Assembly (NCBI GenBank): GCA_019637295.1
Contig: JAHBVX010000015.1
Coordinates: 62,001 to 126,000, forward strand
Length of the DNA: 64,000 bases
Direction of reading: 5' to 3'
Origin: Polyangiaceae bacterium
GTDB taxonomy: Bacteria > Myxococcota_A > Polyangia > Polyangiales > Polyangiaceae
The translations under genes were made by a program, and so were the position numbers. Under the pieces are notes generated by a model that saw only the letters and a list, made by a program, of their open reading frames with translations, made no database searches and was not told the DNA's origin. The number at the start of each line of letters is the position of its first letter. The first letter of the stretch is position 1. Shown piece by piece: positions 58,595 through 64,000 of this stretch.

Positions 58595-61402
58595 ATGACT
58601 CGGGGAACCTGGATCGCGCTGTGCCTCGCGGGGGTGCAGCTCCTGGCGTGTGGCTCGGACTCGACGGCGGAGCGCGCCGCGCTGTCGCGGCTCGGCGAGG
58701 GGTGCCTGCTCGACTCGGACTGTCCGAAGAACGGCGAGGTCTGCGTCTTTCAGCGCTGTCACCGCGAGTGCGAGGTCACGCCGGACTGCAAGAAGTACGG
58801 CTTCGACACGCTGTGCCTGAAGATCGACGAGAAGAAGGTCTGCCAGCTCGGCGACGAGGTGCGCTGCGACGCCAAAGACCCGTGCCCGAGCCCGCTGGTG
58901 TGCAAGGCCAACACCTGTCGCGTCAGCTGCGCGACGGCGAGCGACTGCACGCCGGGCCAGCAGTGCGTCGACGCTGTTTGCGTGGAGGACTACGAGCTGG
59001 TCGACGGCGGCCTGCCCCCGCCGCTGCTCTGCACGTACAACTCGGACTGCGGGGACGGCCTCATCTGTCTGCCCTCGCGGCAGTGCGGAAGACCCTGCAA
59101 GGCGGACAAGGACTGCACGAGCGGACAGAAGTGCGTCGACGAAGCGTGCGTGACGCCGGGCACGGGCCCGACGACGCTCCCAGCGCACTGCAAGAGCGGC
59201 GCGAAGGACGGCGACGAGAGCGCGCCGGACTGCGGCGGGAGCTGCTTGCCGTGCACCAGCGGGAACGCCTGTGGCAAGGCCGCCGACTGCATCAGCGCCG
59301 TGTGCACCGGCTCTACGTGCCAGGAGCCCACCTGCAGCGACGGCGTGCGCAACGGCAGCGAGAGCGGCAAGGACTGCGGTGGGCCGAGCTGCCCGGCGTG
59401 TGCCGCGGCGCAGAGCTGCAGCGCCCCGAGCGACTGCGCCACCGGTGTCTGCAAGTCGGGCCTGTGCGTGGATCCGGGCTGCGCCGACGGCCTGAAGAAC
59501 GGCGGCGAGTCGGACGTGGACTGCGGCGGCGGCGTGTGCCCGCCCTGCGACGGCGCCAAGGCCTGCGTGATCGGCGGCGACTGCAACAGCGGGGTGTGCG
59601 CGGGGTTCGCCTGCGCGCAGCCGAGCTGCAGCGACGGCGTGAAGAACGGCAGCGAGACGGGCGTCGACTGTGGCGGAGGCTGCAGCCCCTGTGGAGTCGG
59701 CGCCACCTGCGCAGCCGGAGGTGACTGCAGCAGCGGCGTGTGCCAGGCGAGCACCTGCGCCGCGGCTACCTGCACCGACTCGACGAAGAACGGCGGCGAG
59801 ACGGACGTGGACTGCGGCGGCCCGGACTGCTCGAAGTGCGCCGCCGGCAAGACTTGCTCGCTGCCCACGGACTGCAGCGGCGGGGCGTGCGCGGGCAACG
59901 TCTGCAAGGCTCTGCACACGCTCACCGTTGCGCTCGCGGGCACCGGTGCGGGCAGCGTACAGGGCAGCGCGGTGGGCATCGACTGCGGCCCGAGCTGCAG
60001 CGCCGACGTCGCGGAGGGCATCACCGTGCAGCTCAGCGCCAGCGCCGCGAGCGGCTCCACCTTCTCGGGCTGGTCCGGCGGTGGCTGCTCGGGCACGGGC
60101 ACCTGCGCGGTGACGGTGAGCGCGGCGGTGACCGTCACGGCCACCTTCGGCGGGACGGCCCCGGGGGCCACGCTGTACTCGAAGCAGTTCGGCGGGGGCG
60201 TCGGGCGCAGCGCCGCCACCACCGACTCGGCGGGCAACGTCATCCTGGCGGGCTCGATGGACGGCGGGCTCAACCTGGGCGGAGGCACGCTGACGCCGGT
60301 AGGCACGGACGGCTTCATCGCCAAGTACCTGCCGAACCTCGAGTACGTCTGGTCCCGCAAGCTGAGCGGAGCGGGCACGCAGCACGCGGTCCGCGCCGTC
60401 GCGCTGGCCGGGGGCGACGTCGTCATCGCCGGGCGCACGGTGACGGCGGCCGCTGACGTCGACCTCGGCGGCGGGCTGCTGAGCTGCAGTGCCAACGCGC
60501 TACTGCTGGCGCGCTATGCCGGCGCCAATGGCCAGCACCTGTGGTCGAAGTGCGTGGGCCAGAACGTGACCGACATTCGCGCACTCTTGCTCGACGCCGC
60601 GGGCAACGTGGTGTTGGCAGGCACGCTGGGCGCGGGCACCACGGACTTGGGCGCGGGGCCGCTGGTGGCCGAGGGCTCGGACATCGTCGTGGCCACCTTC
60701 TCGCCCGCCGGCGCCGCCATTTCCTCCAAGCGGTTCGGCGCTGCCGGCAACGACGTGGGCAGCGATCTCGCTCGCACCAGCGGCGGCTGGCTCCTGGTGG
60801 GCGCCTGCGTCGGCAGCGTCGACTTCGGCGGCGGCAAGGTGACCACCGCCCTCGGCGGCGAGGACATCTGCGTCGCGCGGCTCGACGCCGCTTTTGGCGC
60901 CGTGTGGGTGCGGCAGATCGGGGGCTTGCTGGGCGACCGCGCTCGGGCCGCCGGCTTCACGCCGGCCGGCAAACCACTGGTGGCGGCGACCTTCCGGGAT
61001 CAAGTGGACTTCGACACGGGCATCGCGGACATCGCCGCCGGCAACGAGGACATCGTACTGATGCGCCTCGACGACACCACCGGTGCAATCGAGTGGCACA
61101 AGGTGTACGGCGGCAGTGGCGGAGAGTTCATCCAGGACCTGCTCGTCCACCCCGCCAGCGGCGCCGTAACGCTCGCGGGCGGGAGCCTGTCGCTCGGTGT
61201 GTCGTTCGGGGGTCCAGTGATCGCCGGCGGTAGGTCGTTCGCGGTGAAGCTGGATGCCGCGGGCGCATTTCTCTCTCAGAACGTCTCTGGCGACTCCTAC
61301 AGCGTCGAGACGCTCGCCCCCACTGTGGCGGGAGGGAGCGTGTTCGCGTTCACGAACCCCGGGAACACCGTCGGCGCGTTCCTCTACGTGCTCGCGCCGT
61401 GA
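58595..61402 (+). CDS. Large repeat lipoprotein: Cys-rich repeats, InlB-like and propeller domains
   Basis: The 935-residue product starts at ATG 58595 after GAGGATC. The signal IALCLAGVQLLAC gives lipidated Cys19. Dickkopf-like Cys units (about 35-195) come first. Five repeats of about 45-50 residues follow (CSDGVRNGSESGKDCGG, CADGLKNGGESDVDCGG, CSDGVKNGSETGVDCGG, CTDSTKNGGETDVDCGG). An InlB-like repeat (LTVALAGTGAGSVQGSAVGI, FSGWSGGGCSG) is next. The C-terminal 400 residues have SBBP-like propeller blades (GNVILAGSMDGGLNLGGGTL, VWSRKLSGAG, WHKVYGGSGGEFIQDLLVHP). A surface adhesin-like protein. Confidence 0.8.
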   Translation: MTRGTWIALCLAGVQLLACGSDSTAERAALSRLGEGCLLDSDCPKNGEVCVFQRCHRECEVTPDCKKYGFDTLCLKIDEKKVCQLGDEVRCDAKDPCPSPLVCKANTCRVSCATASDCTPGQQCVDAVCVEDYELVDGGLPPPLLCTYNSDCGDGLICLPSRQCGRPCKADKDCTSGQKCVDEACVTPGTGPTTLPAHCKSGAKDGDESAPDCGGSCLPCTSGNACGKAADCISAVCTGSTCQEPTCSDGVRNGSESGKDCGGPSCPACAAAQSCSAPSDCATGVCKSGLCVDPGCADGLKNGGESDVDCGGGVCPPCDGAKACVIGGDCNSGVCAGFACAQPSCSDGVKNGSETGVDCGGGCSPCGVGATCAAGGDCSSGVCQASTCAAATCTDSTKNGGETDVDCGGPDCSKCAAGKTCSLPTDCSGGACAGNVCKALHTLTVALAGTGAGSVQGSAVGIDCGPSCSADVAEGITVQLSASAASGSTFSGWSGGGCSGTGTCAVTVSAAVTVTATFGGTAPGATLYSKQFGGGVGRSAATTDSAGNVILAGSMDGGLNLGGGTLTPVGTDGFIAKYLPNLEYVWSRKLSGAGTQHAVRAVALAGGDVVIAGRTVTAAADVDLGGGLLSCSANALLLARYAGANGQHLWSKCVGQNVTDIRALLLDAAGNVVLAGTLGAGTTDLGAGPLVAEGSDIVVATFSPAGAAISSKRFGAAGNDVGSDLARTSGGWLLVGACVGSVDFGGGKVTTALGGEDICVARLDAAFGAVWVRQIGGLLGDRARAAGFTPAGKPLVAATFRDQVDFDTGIADIAAGNEDIVLMRLDDTTGAIEWHKVYGGSGGEFIQDLLVHPASGAVTLAGGSLSLGVSFGGPVIAGGRSFAVKLDAAGAFLSQNVSGDSYSVETLAPTVAGGSVFAFTNPGNTVGAFLYVLAP

Positions 61403-61435
61403 GCCCTACGGCCAGTCGCGGCCTGCACGGCGTCC

Positions 61436-62743
61436 TCAGAACGGATTCTCGGGCAGCACCTGCTGCGAGCGCGTGCTCGCCGAGGGTCGCGGGGGCGCTC
61501 TGGGCGGCTTGGCGCTGGCGGGCGCCACCGCTACCGCGCTCGGCGCGTCCGGCGCGGCGTCGGTGGTCGCGCTAGGCGTGGAGGACCTCGGCGCGGGCGC
61601 GTCCGGCGCGTCGTCGGGCGGCGCCCGCTCGGTGCCGATGGGGGAAGCGCTGCCGGCGGGGCGTGGGTCGGGCGTGGAGCGGAGCACGAGCCCGAGCGCG
61701 ATCGCTACGGCGACTCCGATGGCGCCGAGCAGGGCCAGCCGACGGCCGTGCGCGCCCGGAGTGGCGGCCTCGGGCCCGGACGGCGACGTCGTCTCGGCGC
61801 GAACCCCCGCGACCGAAGCGGCGGGCGCGCCGAGCTCCGCCGTCGACTCGGCCGCAGCCGTCGCGTCGAGGGCGAGCGCGCGTCGCTGGCCCAGCTGCTC
61901 GATCGCTTCGATCAGCGCTGCGGGCGACTGAAAGCGCTGCTCGACATCGGTCGCCATCGCGCGCGCGATCAGCCCGTCGACGTCCGAGCCCACGGCCGCG
62001 AACGAGCTCGCAGGCGCAACCCTGCCCTCGTGGATCTTCACGGCGAGCTCGGCCATGTGCTGCGCCTCGTAGGGCTTCTTTCCCGTGATGCACTCGTAGA
62101 GCACCACGCCGAGCGCGTACACGTCGCTGCGACCGTCGACGTACTCGCTGCCGCGCACCTGCTCGGGAGACATGTACCATGGCGTGCCCATCAGGCTGCC
62201 GTCGCGCGTGAGCCCGAGTTCGCCGGTCTGCTCCGGGTCGAACTTGGAGATACCGAAGTCCAGGAGCTTCACGAACAGCGGCTCACCCGGCAGCAAGAAC
62301 ATGTTGTCTGGCTTCAGATCGCGATGAACGATGCCCGCGTCGTGCGCGGCTTGGACACCGCGCGCCGCCTGGAGCACGATCTGGAGGCTCTCGTCCACGG
62401 GCAGCGGGCCGCGCTCGAGCCTCGCGCCGAGGGGCTCTCCGGCGAGCAGCTCCATCACCATGTACGGCTCACCGGATTCGAGCGCTCCGGCGTCGTAGGT
62501 CTCCACGACGTGCGGACTGCCGATGTGGCCCGCAGCCGAGGCCTCGCGCAGAAAGCGCTGCACCAGCGCGGGGCTGCTGCCCGCGCCCGCGAGCATCACC
62601 TTCAGCGCGCGGCGGTGCTTGGTGATCGTGTGCTCGACCTCGTACACGGCGCCCATGCCACCGGCGCCGACGCGCCGGATCACCCGCAGCTTGCCGGCGA
62701 CGATGGCGCCCGGTTCGAACCCGTCGAGTCCCTCGTCTGCCAC
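61436..62743 (-). CDS. Eukaryote-type Ser/Thr protein kinase, single membrane helix
   Basis: The 435-residue protein starts at ATG 62743. The kinase domain (about 16-285) has every key motif: RVGAGGMGAVYEVEH (P-loop), ALKVMLAG (Lys), HRDLKPDNMFLL (catalytic loop), KLLDFGISKF (DFG), GTPWYMSPEQVRG (activation segment) and DVYALGVVLYECITGKKPYE. A membrane helix (about 337-355, LALLGAIGVAVAIALGLVL) leads to a short Pro/Ala/Ser-rich outer tail without a PASTA domain. Myxobacteria have many such kinases. Signal and target are unknown. Confidence 0.92.
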   Translation of the reverse strand: MADEGLDGFEPGAIVAGKLRVIRRVGAGGMGAVYEVEHTITKHRRALKVMLAGAGSSPALVQRFLREASAAGHIGSPHVVETYDAGALESGEPYMVMELLAGEPLGARLERGPLPVDESLQIVLQAARGVQAAHDAGIVHRDLKPDNMFLLPGEPLFVKLLDFGISKFDPEQTGELGLTRDGSLMGTPWYMSPEQVRGSEYVDGRSDVYALGVVLYECITGKKPYEAQHMAELAVKIHEGRVAPASSFAAVGSDVDGLIARAMATDVEQRFQSPAALIEAIEQLGQRRALALDATAAAESTAELGAPAASVAGVRAETTSPSGPEAATPGAHGRRLALLGAIGVAVAIALGLVLRSTPDPRPAGSASPIGTERAPPDDAPDAPAPRSSTPSATTDAAPDAPSAVAVAPASAKPPRAPPRPSASTRSQQVLPENPF

Positions 62744-62866
62744 CCATCCGAGCTTAGTCTGGCTGGTCTCGGGGGAGAACCTTCCTGGCGTCCGTCGCCC
62801 AGCCCAAGGCTCTGGCCCGCTAGCGACTCCACCGCGGGGACACGGTGAACGCCGCGCAGCGCAAGG

Positions 62867-63181
62867 TCAACTGAGCCCCAGCGAGAACTTCAGCGCCGCG
62901 TCGAGCGCCGAGAGCTTGTCATGGGGCAACGGCCCGATGGGTGTGTCCAGCCACGCCTTCGGGATGGTGACGAGCGAGTCGGTGTTCACCACGCAACGGC
63001 GCGGGAGTCCCTCGCGTTTACCCAGGAGCACCTCGCTCGAGATCGCGCGAATGACCGTGGAGACCTCCGCAACCGTGATCGACGTGCGCACCGCGTAGGC
63101 GGAGTCGCGGGACAGCAGGACCACCGGGCGCCGTCCGGCGGGGAGCGGAAGCCGCGCCCACCACACCTCGCCCCGCCTCAC
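62867..63181 (-). CDS. MazF/PemK-family mRNA interferase toxin
   Basis: The 104-residue protein starts at GTG 63181. It has RRGEVWWARLPLPAGRRPVV, LLSRDSAYAVRTSITVAEVS and VVNTDSLVTIPKAWLDTPIG. It aligns along its whole length with the toxin at 19021 (RRGEIWW, SRDxAYxVR, EGLPRxxVVN, SLGL at the end). The start overlaps the antitoxin stop (GTGA). Confidence 0.87.
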   Translation of the reverse strand: MRRGEVWWARLPLPAGRRPVVLLSRDSAYAVRTSITVAEVSTVIRAISSEVLLGKREGLPRRCVVNTDSLVTIPKAWLDTPIGPLPHDKLSALDAALKFSLGLS

Positions 63182-63429
63182 TCCCAGGGCTCCCAGCCAG
63201 CGGTCGCTCCGCTCGCGGTGGCCGTCGTATCGTCGAGGCGCTCTGGACTACGGAGGTAGCCCTGGACATACCGGCGATCTGCATCACCGACCTGCTGTCC
63301 GGCGAGCCACTGCTCGACGGCCTCGGCAATGGCGGCGCTGCGTGACAGGCGCTTCCTGGTCCGAACCTTCTCCAGGGACTTGGCGAGCGCCGCGGGGAGG
63401 CTTATGGCGAACTTGCTGGCCGTGGTCAT
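63178..63429 (-). CDS. Ribbon-helix-helix antitoxin of the second MazF-type pair
   Basis: The 83-residue product starts at ATG 63429. KFAISLPAALAKSLEKVRTR and KRLSRSAAIAEAVEQWLAGQ form a classic RHH domain. The C-terminal tail ends in TAGWEPWE, again with a Trp-Pro-Trp-type motif that fits toxin binding. It is divergent from the truncated MYXO-CTERM fragment at 63485, 55 bases away. Confidence 0.8.
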   Translation of the reverse strand: MTTASKFAISLPAALAKSLEKVRTRKRLSRSAAIAEAVEQWLAGQQVGDADRRYVQGYLRSPERLDDTTATASGATAGWEPWE

Positions 63430-63484
63430 ACCCCAGTCATACCAGCGCGGCGGGTTCCCCGCCAACGGGTCGTTCGTCGGAGCT

Positions 63485-63841
63485 ATGCCGATGGTGAAAG
63501 CGTTCATCGTCGTGACGGCGACGGACGTCGACGTGCACTTCTACAAGCTGAGCGCCGGCGGTACGCTGCCTCCCCCGAACACCGGCGGCGCGGGCGGGAC
63601 GTCCGGGAGCGGGGGCAGCGGTGCCAGCAGCGGAGGAGCGGGCGGCGTACCCGCTGCCAATGGGGGCGACGATTCAGGCGGATGCGGCTGTCGCGTCACG
63701 CGCGGAATCCACGGCGGCGCGCTGCTGCCGCTCGGGCTTCTCGTGCTGGCGGGCTGGGCACGGCGCCGGCGGTCCCACGCGTCTGCACTCCCGCGCGCGA
63801 TCGTGAGACAGTCGCGCCATGCAGACTCTATCGGTCCCTGA
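63485..63841 (+). pseudogene. Truncated MYXO-CTERM protein, N-terminus missing
   Basis: From ATG 63485 the frame reads VKAFIVVTATDVDVHFYKLS, a Pro/Gly/Ser linker (about 28-60) and the tail DDSGGCGCRVTRGIHGG with LLPLGLLVLAGW and RRRR. This is a MYXO-CTERM sorting signal, but no signal peptide precedes it, and such proteins must be exported. The 5' part has been replaced by the toxin-antitoxin pair. The last codons overlap the next gene's start. Likely a relic of a secreted protein. Confidence 0.6.
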
Positions 63842-64000
63842 ACTCACGGCAGACGTGGGGTTGTCGGCGAGGCCCGACGTGCTCCTCATCGCGGCGTCCG
63901 CGTCGGTGGAGGCGCTCGGACCCATGCGCTCCATCGTCGCGATGAAGGAAGCCGCCAACGTCGTGCTCGCGCATCTCACTGAGATTCACCCGAGCGCCGA
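63819..64000 (+). CDS. Hypothetical protein, N-terminal part
   Basis: The gene opens at ATG 63819 and runs off the right edge, so 60 residues are seen: MQTLSVPELTADVGLSA, VLLIAASASVEALGPMRSIV and MKEAANVVLAHLTEIHPSA. The composition is that of a cytoplasmic protein with a short beta strand and helices; no family recognised. It overlaps the MYXO-CTERM fragment in another frame. Confidence 0.45.
   Translation, partial: MQTLSVPELTADVGLSARPDVLLIAASASVEALGPMRSIVAMKEAANVVLAHLTEIHPSA

Noticed and set aside
1-64000. tRNA, rRNA, transposase, integrase, phage or CRISPR genes
   Set aside because: None recognised on either strand in the translated frames or by visible sequence; short RNA genes cannot be fully excluded by eye.

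Overview
The window is very GC-rich bacterial DNA with strong GC-third-position bias. Its content points to a myxobacterium (phylum Myxococcota, probably Polyangia/Sorangiineae-like). The signs are many cysteine-rich lipoproteins with Gly/Ser/Ala linkers, C-terminal MYXO-CTERM-type sorting tails (Cys motif, hydrophobic helix, Arg cluster), a eukaryote-type Ser/Thr kinase, hybrid histidine kinases and ECF sigma/anti-sigma pairs. No rRNA, tRNA, CRISPR array, insertion sequence or prophage was recognised. Taxonomy below phylum is inference.

Left part (1-19.3 kb): a partial HTH regulator, a MYXO-CTERM protein, two PAS/histidine-kinase/receiver hybrids, an ArsR-SRPBCC-VOC operon with a 20-bp palindromic operator touching its start codon, several lipoproteins, a PIN-type toxin-antitoxin pair, an ECF sigma/anti-sigma pair and a MazF-type pair. 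Several gene relics lie here: a PEGA tail, a frameshifted propeller-like gene and a broken MYXO-CTERM gene.

Middle (19.3-47.2 kb): an ECF sigma factor overlapping an anti-sigma/von Willebrand (YfbK-like) fusion, an OmpA-type lipoprotein with a DUF4398 partner, a putative outer-membrane protein pair, KptA, and a tight three-gene operon. That operon encodes an acyl-CoA-dehydrogenase-fold flavoprotein without the usual catalytic Glu, a PhnD-like binding protein without signal peptide, and a TusA-like/ferritin-like diiron fusion. After it come a putative papain-like protein, a WG-repeat lipoprotein, a beta-helix protein, an M14 peptidase-like enzyme and a PLP enzyme that seems to be a lipoprotein.

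Right part (47.2-64 kb): the most notable region. A thioredoxin-like lipoprotein has an in-frame TGA exactly where the first Cys of W-C-G-P-C is expected, with 112 further open codons and a hairpin just downstream: a candidate selenoprotein. It heads a co-directional cluster of a pentaheme cytochrome c, a multicopper oxidase, a lipoprotein, a cytochrome/beta-barrel protein and two cupredoxins, so it looks like a cell-surface redox module. An Old-Yellow-Enzyme reductase, PEGA and cysteine-rich lipoproteins, a Ser/Thr kinase and a second MazF-type pair follow. The pair sits next to a truncated MYXO-CTERM fragment.

A recurring theme is gene remnants in the gaps (3.8, 5, 6, 10.9, 25.6, 28.4, 29.3 and 63.6 kb), several of them beside toxin-antitoxin or regulator genes.
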